A program made the position numbers and the translations under genes. 64,000 nucleotides of DNA from an uncultured Cellulosilyticum sp. (GTDB lineage Bacteria > Bacillota > Clostridia > Lachnospirales > Cellulosilyticaceae), in assembly GCA_934725855.1 (NCBI GenBank), contig CAKVCL010000007.1, positions 73,291 to 137,290 of the forward strand, written 5' to 3'. Positions 18,628-26,312 of the stretch are shown piece after piece (position 1 is the first letter of the stretch; each line of letters starts with the position of its first letter). The notes below the pieces were generated by a model that saw only the letters and a program-made list of their open reading frames with translations, was not told the DNA's origin and ran no database searches.

Positions 18628-19749
18628 ATGATTTACTTAGATTATGCAGCAGATACACCAGCATGTGAAAGTGTTTTAGAGGCTTTTGTAAAAGCCAGTC
18701 AAACTTATTTTGCAAATCCTAATGCCAATCATCAATTAGGGCAAGAAGCGAAAGCACGTATTGAGGAAGCGACAGGGTGTATGGCAGACTTATTAGGGAT
18801 TCAAAAGCAAGAGCTCATTTATACATCTGGCGCCACAGAAGCGAATAATCTAGCCATTAAAGGGGTTGCTGCCCAGTATGCTAGAAAAGGCAAACATCTC
18901 ATCACGTCTTATTTAGAGCATTCTTCAGTGACGGGACCAATGAGTTATTTACAATCACAAGGATTTGAAGTAGACTATGTGCGTCTATTACCCAATGGAC
19001 GTATTGATTTAGAACATTTACAAGAATTGTTAAGACCCGATACGATACTAGTTTCATTCGCTGCGGTAGATAGTGAATTAGGGGTGATTCAAGATTTAAA
19101 AGCCATTAGAGGCTTACTCGGTGATTATCCGAATTGTTTATTCCATGTGGATGCGACTCAAGCAATTGGTAAAGTACCTATAGATATTGAGGCGGTTGAT
19201 TTAATGACTTTTACAGCTCATAAGCTTTATGGGATTCATGGCATTGGGGCATTATATAAAAAGCAAGACGTTTATTTAACACCCGTTATTCATGGGGGGA
19301 TAAGTACCACAGCCTTTAGAAGTGGCACCCCTACCCTTGCACTGATTGTATCGATGCAAAAAGCATTAGAATTAGCATTAGGTAATGAAAAATCACATTT
19401 TGAAAAAGTGAAAACCTATAACGAGCAAATTCGTCAGGCATTAGCCACTTATCCTGAAGTGCTCATTAATAGTGTTGAAGAAGTCACGTCCCCCTATATC
19501 TTAAATATTAGTTTGAAAGGCCTCAAGGCTTTGAATATGCAGCAGCAATTAGAGGCAAGGGAGATTTTTGTTTCTACTAAATCAGCCTGTGTAACACCTA
19601 ATACGCCTTCAAGACCTGTACTCGCTATGACAGGAGAGCGAAAAAGGGCGCTGTCTACCTTAAGAATTAGTTTGAGCCATTTAACGACACAAGAAGAAAT
19701 TGATGGTTTTATTGAAGGATTTAGAGCTTGTTATCATGAATTAAAATAA
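18628..19749 (+). CDS. Cysteine desulfurase (NifS/IscS-like)
   Basis: This PLP-dependent class V aminotransferase takes sulfur from cysteine as an enzyme persulfide. The 373-residue protein begins MIYLDYAADTPACESV and has SGATEANNLAIKG (~66). FHVDATQAIGK (~171) binds PLP, TAHKLYGIHGIGALY carries the PLP lysine (~191), and STKSACVTPN carries the catalytic Cys (~314). The next gene is a TtcA-like sulfur-transfer protein 13 bases downstream. The enzyme therefore most likely supplies sulfur for tRNA thiolation rather than a general Fe-S pathway. Confidence 0.9.
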   Translation: MIYLDYAADTPACESVLEAFVKASQTYFANPNANHQLGQEAKARIEEATGCMADLLGIQKQELIYTSGATEANNLAIKGVAAQYARKGKHLITSYLEHSSVTGPMSYLQSQGFEVDYVRLLPNGRIDLEHLQELLRPDTILVSFAAVDSELGVIQDLKAIRGLLGDYPNCLFHVDATQAIGKVPIDIEAVDLMTFTAHKLYGIHGIGALYKKQDVYLTPVIHGGISTTAFRSGTPTLALIVSMQKALELALGNEKSHFEKVKTYNEQIRQALATYPEVLINSVEEVTSPYILNISLKGLKALNMQQQLEAREIFVSTKSACVTPNTPSRPVLAMTGERKRALSTLRISLSHLTTQEEIDGFIEGFRACYHELK

Positions 19750-19762
19750 AGAGGAACGCAAA

Positions 19763-20629
19763 ATGGAAGAAAATACAAAAAAGGTTTTACCTAAACATAA
19801 AGAAGTTGAAAAGAGTATTATTAAAAAGTATAAAAAACAAATTTGGAAGCGATTCATCAAAGGCATCAATGATTATGACCTCATTCAAGAAGGAGATAAA
19901 ATAGCGGTTTGTATTTCAGGTGGAAAAGATTCCATGTTATTAGCAAAATGTATGCAGGAACTTCAAAGACACTGGCTGGTGCCATTTGAACTCGTTTTTT
20001 TAGTCATGGATCCAGGCTATAATCCATATAACAGGCAAGTTATAGAAGAAACCGCAAAAGAATTAAATATTCCGATCACCATTTTTGAATCGCCTATTTT
20101 TGATGTGGTGGCAGATATAGAAGAAACCCCTTGCTATTTATGTGCAAGGATGCGAAGAGGTTATTTATATAAAGAGGCGCAGGCTTTAGGCTGTAATAAA
20201 ATTGCATTAGGCCATCATTTTGATGATGCGATTGAAACCATTTTAATGAGTATGCTTTATAGTGGTCAAGTCAAAACGATGATGCCAAAATTAAGAAGCA
20301 CCAATTATGAAGGCATGGAACTCATTCGTCCGTTATATTTAGTAAAGGAAGAAGATATTATTGCTTGGGGGCGCTATAATGACTTACAATTTATTCAATG
20401 TGCCTGCAGGCTGACAGAACATTGCAGTGTAAGTGGTCAAGGCGGCGGTTCTAAACGCCAAGAGATGAAGGAGTTAATTAAGAAATTTAGAAAGATCAAT
20501 CCTTATATTGATATTAATATTTTTAAGAGCGTACATGATGTCAATTTAGAAACCATTATTGGTTATCATGATAGTCAAAAAGATTATCCTTTCTTAGAGT
20601 TGTATAAAAGTGGAAGATTATCTGAGTAA
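19763..20629 (+). CDS. TtcA-like tRNA thiolation protein (PP-loop ATPase)
   Basis: This 288-residue member of the TtcA/TtuA group activates a tRNA base with ATP and inserts sulfur. The PP-loop SGGKDSMLL lies at residues ~52-60, CYLCARMRRGYLY (~129) supplies the CxxC pair, and ALGHHFDDAIETILM (~150) is the second family signature. A further Cys pair occurs in QCACRLTEHC. Cotranscription with the desulfurase upstream fits a dedicated sulfur relay. The exact base modified is not known. Confidence 0.85.
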   Translation: MEENTKKVLPKHKEVEKSIIKKYKKQIWKRFIKGINDYDLIQEGDKIAVCISGGKDSMLLAKCMQELQRHWLVPFELVFLVMDPGYNPYNRQVIEETAKELNIPITIFESPIFDVVADIEETPCYLCARMRRGYLYKEAQALGCNKIALGHHFDDAIETILMSMLYSGQVKTMMPKLRSTNYEGMELIRPLYLVKEEDIIAWGRYNDLQFIQCACRLTEHCSVSGQGGGSKRQEMKELIKKFRKINPYIDINIFKSVHDVNLETIIGYHDSQKDYPFLELYKSGRLSE

Positions 20630-20652
20630 TGATAGGGGTGGGGAGAATCAGT

Positions 20653-21744
20653 ATGGATGAGTATAAAATAAATATAAGATTAACTAAAGTCGGGATGAAA
20701 TTAAGTCAGTCCGTTTACGACAAAAGTCAAACCCTTTTAATTGCTAAGGATGTCGAGTTAACGGCTAAGATGATTATGCAGTTAAAATTTTGTGGCATTG
20801 AAGAAGTTTGGGTAAAGGGAAAAAATCTGGGTAAACAATGGAATGAGCCTGAAGAAGAAGTGGTACTACCCGTTCATATTGAAAAAATAAAAGATACGCC
20901 TGTATTTAAGCATTTTAGTGAAGCGCACCATGAAGTGGTAGAATCCATTAAAGAAGATATCAATGGTGTGATATTAAATAACAAAGAGATTGATGTTCAA
21001 GCTTTAATCGACGAAATCAATAATATTTTAAGTCAAGTAACGAATAACATTCAAATCTTCGATATGTTACAGTGCATTCGTGCCTACGATGATTCCACGT
21101 ATATTCATTCGGTTAATGTTGGGTTAATTTGCAATGTGATGGGTAAGTGGTTACATTTTAACGAAGCCGATATAGAGGTTTTAACTGTCTGTGGGGTATT
21201 GCATGATATTGGTAAATTAATGATGCCATCTAATATTATTAAAAAAGCAGGTAAGCTTACACAAGGGGAATATGTAACCATTCAAACGCATCCTTATATT
21301 GGATATGGGTTATTAAAAGATAAAAATATTGATGAACGCATTAAAAAAGCAGTCCTTCAGCATCATGAAAAATGTGACGGAACAGGTTATCCTAGTGGTT
21401 TAAAAAGAGAAGAAATTGAGGACTTTGCTAAAGTTGTAACGATAGCAGATGTGTATGATGCCATGACGGCAGACCGCGTTTATCGACAAGGGGTATGTCC
21501 CTTTGATGTCATTGATATTTTTGAGCAAGAAGGCTTTCAAAAATATGACCCCGATTATTTATTAACCTTTTTAAAGCATATCGCGGAGTCTTATATTAAT
21601 AAGCCTGTTCAACTGAGTGATAATAGGGAAGGTCAGATTATTATGCTTAATCAAAACAAACTGTCTCGCCCCGTTGTGAAAGTAGGAAAAGATTATATCG
21701 ATTTACTTCAAGAAAAAAATCTATCCATTGCTAAAATTTTATAA
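20653..21744 (+). CDS. HD-GYP domain phosphodiesterase
   Basis: This 363-residue protein probably hydrolyses cyclic di-GMP. The N-terminal ~125 residues have no assigned family here. The HD-GYP domain shows HDIGKLMMP (~189) and HHEKCDGTGYPSGL (~236), the latter with the full GYP signature, then VTIADVYDAMTADRVY. ATG 20653 is chosen because GGGGAG lies seven bases upstream; an in-frame ATG at 20629 overlaps the previous stop region and lacks a site. No receiver or membrane domain is seen. Confidence 0.88.
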   Translation: MDEYKINIRLTKVGMKLSQSVYDKSQTLLIAKDVELTAKMIMQLKFCGIEEVWVKGKNLGKQWNEPEEEVVLPVHIEKIKDTPVFKHFSEAHHEVVESIKEDINGVILNNKEIDVQALIDEINNILSQVTNNIQIFDMLQCIRAYDDSTYIHSVNVGLICNVMGKWLHFNEADIEVLTVCGVLHDIGKLMMPSNIIKKAGKLTQGEYVTIQTHPYIGYGLLKDKNIDERIKKAVLQHHEKCDGTGYPSGLKREEIEDFAKVVTIADVYDAMTADRVYRQGVCPFDVIDIFEQEGFQKYDPDYLLTFLKHIAESYINKPVQLSDNREGQIIMLNQNKLSRPVVKVGKDYIDLLQEKNLSIAKIL

Positions 21745-21759
21745 AGTTAAAAGGATCCT

Positions 21760-21809
21760 AAAAGGCCATTATCTTATGCTTGGAATGCAGCATGAGATAA
21801 TGGTCTTTT
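21760..21809 (+). terminator. Intrinsic terminator after HD-GYP gene
   Basis: A 21-bp stem (21760-21780 with 21789-21809, two G-U pairs) starts with AAAA and ends with TTTT. The rest of the gene-free stretch up to 22039 is AT-rich, and no other clear element was found in it. Confidence 0.85.
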
Positions 21810-22039
21810 GTTAAGTTTAAAATTTTTAAATAATATTGTTTCGCGAATAGTTTTGGAGTCAATTAAAAATTTAAAAAGAGGTCCATTTTATCGTCAGCCA
21901 TCGAAAAAATAAGTAACTTGTAAAATAAATCCTAAAACCATTTCACCGAAGAAATGACGCATTATTTTTTAGCCGAATTAAGGTATATTTCCCCAAATAG
22001 CAAAATAGGGTATATAAAACTAAAAAAGGTGTGAAGAAG

Positions 22040-22948
22040 ATGAAAGAAAAATGGATTTGCCTATATAGAAGAAAAACAGGGAAATGCTTATGGCAAGCTA
22101 TTTGTGAAATGAATCATCAAATAAAAACCTTAAAACAATATGAGGTAGAATATAAAAATCGTATTAAACAATTAGAAAATGCCATTCAAGAAAAAGGATT
22201 ACAGATAGAAGCTTCTCAAATTCAATTTATAGAGCTAGGCAGAAGCACTAAAAAGCAGATAGCTCTAGAAAACGAAAAAGTTCCAGAAAAATGTATTTAT
22301 CAAAGATACGATTGCGTAGCCGTTTATCATCTAAAAAAACGTGTTCAAAATCACCATTTTCAAAAGCAGATGGCATTAATCGAACACTATAACCAAAGAG
22401 TGATGCTGATAAGAAACATTTTTAATGATGTTTATGATAACCATCTATTAAAGGCAGTTGATGCTCTTATGATCGTTTATGAAAAGACACCCTATTTAAT
22501 GATGGGTTATACTTTAACTCAGGCCCAAATGATTAAAGACTTAGGAGAAGTAGCCTTTATCATCTTTTACATTGTAGAGGGGCTTAAGGTTGCACAAATT
22601 TCTATGAAATTAAACGTTTTTCAAAGTAAAGAAGTACTAAAAAATACTTATTTAACCCCTAAACCAAATGCTTATCTTATAGAAGTCACTGGAAATGAAA
22701 GTTTTAAAAGTGCACTTTATCATCCCATTCTAAATTGGATTGAGGATTGGGTGGTAAAGTGGAACACTTGTTTTGGGGATTCATTCTTTTGGATAGAAGG
22801 GTGGTATAGCCCTATTAACCAAAAAGAAAGAGCAAATAGCTTAGGTGAAAGAGCTGATTTACATTATCAAACAATAGGGCGCATAGAGGATGGAAAGTTT
22901 AAATCGAATCAACTCATCCTTTGGAGAATAGAGAGAGGTATCCATTGA
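22040..22948 (+). CDS. Unrecognised 302-residue protein
   Basis: The frame from ATG 22040 (AGGTG at 22027-22031 upstream) has good codon structure and no stop. Residues ~25-70 form a predicted coiled coil (IKTLKQYEVEYKNRIKQLENAI). The middle is helical and Lys-rich, with a more hydrophobic patch near residues 155-190 (LMMGYTLTQAQMIKDLGEVAFIIFYIVEGL). The C-terminus is Trp-rich (LNWIEDWVVKWNTCFGDSFF). No family is recognised and no catalytic motif is obvious. It lies directly upstream of miaB. Confidence 0.7.
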   Translation: MKEKWICLYRRKTGKCLWQAICEMNHQIKTLKQYEVEYKNRIKQLENAIQEKGLQIEASQIQFIELGRSTKKQIALENEKVPEKCIYQRYDCVAVYHLKKRVQNHHFQKQMALIEHYNQRVMLIRNIFNDVYDNHLLKAVDALMIVYEKTPYLMMGYTLTQAQMIKDLGEVAFIIFYIVEGLKVAQISMKLNVFQSKEVLKNTYLTPKPNAYLIEVTGNESFKSALYHPILNWIEDWVVKWNTCFGDSFFWIEGWYSPINQKERANSLGERADLHYQTIGRIEDGKFKSNQLILWRIERGIH

Positions 22949-23006
22949 AAACAACTGTAATATCATGTAAAATAATAAAGCATGCATAAAACAAGGAGGA
23001 TTTAAT

Positions 23007-23162
23007 ATGAGTCAAAGAAAAGTAGTTGAAGTGTCAACTCAAGAGGCAAAACGCCAAAATGAGATTATTCATATATTATCACATCGCATTAAAGGGAAAG
23101 GACTTAAATTCTGTTTAAGCACTTTTGGCTGTCCAAAGGTTACGGAAAGCAAGATTTTTTAA
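23007..23162 (+). pseudogene. miaB: miaB interrupted by prophage, N-terminal fragment
   Basis: AAGGAGG precedes ATG 23007. The frame encodes 51 residues, and residues 34-42 (KFCLSTFGC) match the start of MiaB, the radical-SAM methylthiotransferase that makes ms2i6A37 in tRNA. Intact MiaB continues TFGCQMN, whereas here the frame turns into CPKVTESKIF and stops at 23160-23162. The break coincides with the start of phage DNA, so the phage has split miaB. The remaining ~430 codons should lie beyond the right prophage end, outside this window. Confidence 0.85.
23120..23150. other. Left attachment junction (attL) inside miaB
   Basis: Host similarity to miaB (TTTGGCTGTC, the TFGC codons) ends at about 23133. 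The next genes belong to a phage with a serine recombinase. The exact two-base crossover cannot be fixed without the right junction or the empty site. Confidence 0.75.
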
Positions 23163-23197
23163 GACTAGGCGATTTTGTCGAACCTAGTCTTTTTTTG
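23161..23197 (+). terminator. Terminator at the phage left end
   Basis: AAGACTAGG (23161-23169) pairs with CCTAGTCTT (23183-23191), with inner CGA/TCG pairing, and T7 follows on the plus strand. It ends host transcripts entering from miaB. The stop codon of the minus-strand integrase gene lies within the right arm. On the minus strand no T run follows, so it works mainly in the plus direction. Confidence 0.82.
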
Positions 23198-24878
23198 TGT
23201 GTGTAAATTCATACGTTGTTCCATTAGTAAAAGTGACGGATTGTATATACCGTTTAGAAACTACTATTTTGTCAACGGTAGTGTTTATGAAGTCTTTAAG
23301 TGTTTGGGCATCTGTTTGGATAGCCAGTTTTGGATAATCTATATACTCAGAATCTATAAGGCTGTTGGCGAATAGAAATGCTGAGGCTGCTTTTATAAAG
23401 TCTACATTATTTGTTAATGCCTGGCTATTTAGTTCAGTGATCCGTTGGTTAATTTGTTGTAGCGACTCAGTGAGTTTTTTGTTCTCAATAATAAAGTCCT
23501 TTTCTGATAGAGAAGAGTCTGAGAAAAGATACAAGTTCTTAAGTCGCTCGATAGCACGTTCGGTTTTTGCTTTTGATGCTTTTAGTTCATTAATGTTGCC
23601 AATAGGAGTTGGCATTGAGTTTTGTACAGATAAATTATAGTTCACCGTCGGTATACTATCGTTTAAAATCGTTTTATAGAGCAATTCTAAGCTATCCCTA
23701 TCAATTTTATAGCCTACATCAAAACACTTACCAGAAAGCAAATAACGCTCAATAGAGCCTATATCAGTAGCAATTTCAGGATTGCGTGTTAATTTAAGTA
23801 TATTTGAAATGAAGTTAAACATAAATGGTCCAATAGTAACATCTGAAATGCAACTATTATTGTTGCATCCCCAGCCATGATTTACACCAGGGCAACGATA
23901 ATTTGAAGGGGTAAATCCGTTCTTTCTAGGCCTGTCCATACTAGAAGTAAGTACATTGCCACATTCTGAACAAACTAGCTTACCTGAAAAAATGTGAGTG
24001 TGTTTGCTTAATTTGGTTACACCAGGAATATTTTTTAGTGTATTATGGCTATTCATGATAGAATTGCACGTTTCCCATGTTTCTACATCAATTATCCCAG
24101 GATGATTGTTATCTTTTACCACCCATTCATTACTAGGCTTTATTGTACCTCTTGCAGATTTACGATAGTTGTACCGTAAAGTACCTTTATAGAATGGGTT
24201 TCTTATTATATCAGTTACCGTTTTTGAACTCCATTTACCACCACGTTTAGTTGAGATATTGTTTTCATTTAGATACCTAGTAATAAAGTTGGATGATTGG
24301 CAACGCATATACATATCAAATATTAGTTTAACAGTTTTGCTTTCATCAGGGTCAATTGTTGGAAATGTCTTATCCTCATTCCACTTATAGCCAAGTGGTA
24401 CGTTCGCACCGTTCCACTTGCCGTCGTTTGCTCTGGAAAGCATGATAGCAGTAACACGTTCACTTGTCATATTACGTTCAAGTTCAGCGAATACTAATAT
24501 GATTTTAAGCATAGCCTCACCCATAGCAGTTGAAGTGTCGAATTGTTCATTTCTGCTTATGAACACTACGCCTAATTTTTTTAGTTCACTATACATTTCT
24601 GCAAAGTCTAGTAGATTTCTGCTAATACGATCTATTTTCCAAACTATAAGGTGAGAAAACTCACCAGTTCTTATTTTATTCATCATTTTTTGATAAGCAG
24701 GTCGCATGGTATTTTTGCCTGAGTAACCTGCATCCTCAAATACCTCATAATTGTTATGCCCTAACATATAAGAGCAGTAATTGATAAGGTCAGAACGCTG
24801 CAAAGGTAGAGAATCCTTGTCAACTTGATAATTTGTACTTACACGAATATATAAAGCTGCTTTTTTTATTTCTGACAT
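23184..24878 (-). CDS. Large serine recombinase (phage integrase)
   Basis: This 564-residue protein would insert and excise the phage by a serine-linked mechanism. The catalytic domain starts AALYIRVSTNYQ with Ser14 as nucleophile, and DRISRNLLDF and ELERNMTSERV are family segments. The recombinase domain (~170-275) and a zinc ribbon (CSECGN ... CPGVNHGWGC, ~310-350) follow, then a coiled coil near residues 425-480. ATG 24878 has AGGTG close upstream; a longer frame to 24899 overlaps the repressor gene and lacks a site. It lies at the attL end, as expected for this class. Confidence 0.95.
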   Translation of the reverse strand: MSEIKKAALYIRVSTNYQVDKDSLPLQRSDLINYCSYMLGHNNYEVFEDAGYSGKNTMRPAYQKMMNKIRTGEFSHLIVWKIDRISRNLLDFAEMYSELKKLGVVFISRNEQFDTSTAMGEAMLKIILVFAELERNMTSERVTAIMLSRANDGKWNGANVPLGYKWNEDKTFPTIDPDESKTVKLIFDMYMRCQSSNFITRYLNENNISTKRGGKWSSKTVTDIIRNPFYKGTLRYNYRKSARGTIKPSNEWVVKDNNHPGIIDVETWETCNSIMNSHNTLKNIPGVTKLSKHTHIFSGKLVCSECGNVLTSSMDRPRKNGFTPSNYRCPGVNHGWGCNNNSCISDVTIGPFMFNFISNILKLTRNPEIATDIGSIERYLLSGKCFDVGYKIDRDSLELLYKTILNDSIPTVNYNLSVQNSMPTPIGNINELKASKAKTERAIERLKNLYLFSDSSLSEKDFIIENKKLTESLQQINQRITELNSQALTNNVDFIKAASAFLFANSLIDSEYIDYPKLAIQTDAQTLKDFINTTVDKIVVSKRYIQSVTFTNGTTYEFTHTKKD

Positions 24879-24885
24879 AATACAC

Positions 24886-25206
24886 CTACTTGTATTCATC
24901 TAATATTGCTAATATAGATTTTTGCTCCTTTGGAGTTGCTTTTTTAAAACAATTGAGCAAAGTTTGTTCGTTTGGATTTAAGCCTTTAATTCTTTCAGGT
25001 CTGCCTAAAAGTTCATCCAGAGATACATCCAGAGCATCTGCCATATCACATAAGATAATAACTGTTTTATTACGCTCAATGGGATGAGTATTATTAAGAT
25101 ACCTAGATATTGTTGCCTCAGTGGTATTTGATTTAATTGCTAGTTCAACTTGAGTCATATTTTTGGAGCTCATTAAATTATTTATAATATCGCTAACACG
25201 TTTCAT
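24886..25206 (-). CDS. Phage repressor, Cro/CI-type HTH protein
   Basis: This 106-residue protein has an N-terminal helix-turn-helix (MTQVELAIKSNTTEATISRYLNN, residues ~18-40). A C-terminal part (~70-106) suits oligomerisation. No LexA-like protease residues are seen, so induction probably needs an antirepressor or another route. The Shine-Dalgarno is GAGGTGAT. It is transcribed away from the early genes, and seven bases separate it from the integrase gene, so both may be on one lysogenic transcript. It is the likely ligand of the TTACC-N4-GGTAA sites, which is inference. Confidence 0.85.
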   Translation of the reverse strand: MKRVSDIINNLMSSKNMTQVELAIKSNTTEATISRYLNNTHPIERNKTVIILCDMADALDVSLDELLGRPERIKGLNPNEQTLLNCFKKATPKEQKSILAILDEYK

Positions 25207-25268
25207 ATCATCACCTCACGTTATTCTAACACGAAAAACAAATAAATTACCATATAATATGAAATTAA

Positions 25269-25282
25269 TTACCGTCTGGTAA
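25269..25282. promoter_or_regulatory. Operator, perfect TTACC-N4-GGTAA, repressor promoter side
   Basis: TTACCGTCTGGTAA is a perfect 14-bp palindrome in the divergent switch region. On the minus strand it lies between a TTGTTA -35-like box and a weak -10 (CATATT), so it could control the repressor gene itself. A partial copy (TTACC plus degenerate right half) is at 25247-25260. Confidence 0.75.
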
Positions 25283-25293
25283 CAATATTATGA

Positions 25294-25322
25294 TTGACTT
25301 ACCAAATGGAAAGTGATAGTAT
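25294..25322 (+). promoter_or_regulatory. Early rightward promoter with embedded operator
   Basis: TTGACT (25294-25299) and TAGTAT (25317-25322) are 17 bases apart. The operator TTACCAAATGGAAA (25299-25312, one mismatch) fills the spacer, so a bound repressor would exclude RNA polymerase. The first early gene starts at 25361. Confidence 0.7.
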
Positions 25323-25360
25323 GATTACAAGAAATAAAACCTTTTATAAGCAGGTGATAT

Positions 25361-25588
25361 ATGAGAGAATTTAAAAATTTGAGGCAAGCACAGGATTTTA
25401 ACGAAAAAACAGATGATGATATGGCTAGATTGATTAAAAAATCTACATCGTCATATATAAAGAAGAAAGCAGGAAAAGTTAAGTTTGAAAATGATGAAAT
25501 CATCATTATTGCAAAGGCGTTTGAATTATCATTACAAGAAGTAAACATTATTTTTTTTAATGGCAACTTACCAAACGGTAATAACTGA
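25361..25588 (+). CDS. Cro-like small DNA-binding protein
   Basis: This is the first gene rightward of the switch: 75 residues, with a predicted HTH-like arrangement (DDDMARLIKKSTSSYIKKKAGKV, then NDEIIIIAKAFELSLQEVNIIF). It resembles small phage XRE/Cro-like proteins. Position opposite the repressor suggests a Cro-type role in shutting off lysogenic transcription. Its last codons contain a perfect operator copy (25568-25581). Confidence 0.7.
   Translation: MREFKNLRQAQDFNEKTDDDMARLIKKSTSSYIKKKAGKVKFENDEIIIIAKAFELSLQEVNIIFFNGNLPNGNN
25568..25581. promoter_or_regulatory. Operator, perfect TTACC-N4-GGTAA, inside a gene end
   Basis: TTACCAAACGGTAA overlaps the last codons of the Cro-like gene (NLPNGNN). 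No promoter is recognisable at this point, so a bound repressor could act as a block to elongating RNA polymerase. Confidence 0.7.
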
Positions 25589-25609
25589 TTAATAAGGGAG
25601 GCGTAAAGC

Positions 25610-25771
25610 ATGAAAAAAGGTAAAAAACCAACGGTAGCACAAAAAATGCTATTAAAAAAGAACAGACTTGACCCTGAGAAATGGTTAATTGAAAGAATCG
25701 ACTATAAAGCAGGGGAAATGAAGGTTGTTAATAGAGCAAGTGGGAACCTTAGAAAAATAAAACTTGCATAG
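25610..25771 (+). CDS. Small phage protein, DUF6906-like
   Basis: A 53-residue basic protein starts MKKGKKPTVAQKMLLKKN and includes WLIERIDYKAGEMKVVNRASGNLRKIKLA. The pattern KKGKxPT...L.P..WL...HR.SGK.RxI matches a small protein family common in early regions of Firmicutes phages. The function is unknown. A GGGAGG Shine-Dalgarno lies before the ATG. Confidence 0.7.
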   Translation: MKKGKKPTVAQKMLLKKNRLDPEKWLIERIDYKAGEMKVVNRASGNLRKIKLA

Positions 25772-25782
25772 GGGTACATATT

Positions 25783-25974
25783 ATGAATGAGGAAATCATG
25801 AAACAGCTAAAAGCACTAGGAATTGAAACAATGGAGCAGCTTATTGAGGCAGCTAATAGTTTACAGATTAACATAGGAATTTTAGTAGGGAGAGTGGACC
25901 AAGATGAAAACAGAAATGGTACAGAAAGCTATAACGATTGCTATGGAGATAACATCAACCGTAGTGCTAGTTAA
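25783..25974 (+). CDS. Small hypothetical early protein
   Basis: A 63-residue frame with an amphipathic N-terminal half (MNEEIMKQLKALGIETMEQLIEAANSLQIN) has a polar C-terminus. GGGG lies upstream at 25771-25774. Its last 71 bases overlap the next gene in another frame. The first half looks coding; the tail may reflect only the overlap. The call is uncertain. Confidence 0.4.
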   Translation: MNEEIMKQLKALGIETMEQLIEAANSLQINIGILVGRVDQDENRNGTESYNDCYGDNINRSAS

Positions 25975-26299
25975 ACAAGCTAGTGAGTTAGCTGATGGAA
26001 AATACATCGGTGAAAGAATATTAATAGTACCTGCAATTATAGCAGTAGGTTTTATCTCTAAGGAGATAAACAAAATGATTATCTCAAGAAAAATTATAAG
26101 AATAATTCATGATACTGAGATAATGTATAACATTGAAATAAATGAGGATGCTGCAATAGATGTATTGAAGATAAGCAGACGAAAATGTGAAATGAACGGT
26201 AAAGGAATAAGCTATCTTCCTACAATGTTTGCTGATGACTTAAAACAATCAGTAGTGATGAAGGCAATAAACACATATAGTGCAAAATTTAATTGTTAG
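25904..26299 (+). CDS. Hypothetical early protein
   Basis: A 131-residue frame with GGGAGAG upstream. Residues ~38-55 (ILIVPAIIAVGFISKEI) are hydrophobic enough for one membrane segment. The remainder is mixed alpha/beta without a recognised family. It lies directly ahead of the SMC-like ATPase gene. Confidence 0.6.
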   Translation: MKTEMVQKAITIAMEITSTVVLVKQASELADGKYIGERILIVPAIIAVGFISKEINKMIISRKIIRIIHDTEIMYNIEINEDAAIDVLKISRRKCEMNGKGISYLPTMFADDLKQSVVMKAINTYSAKFNC

Positions 26300-26312
26300 T
26301 GGAGGTATAAAG

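Noticed and set aside
23184..23375. Plus-strand open frame at the integrase end
   Set aside because: Shadow of the serine recombinase gene, with no ribosome site.
25247..25260. TTACC followed by a degenerate right half
   Set aside because: Only half of the palindrome is kept; mentioned with the neighbouring operator but not counted.
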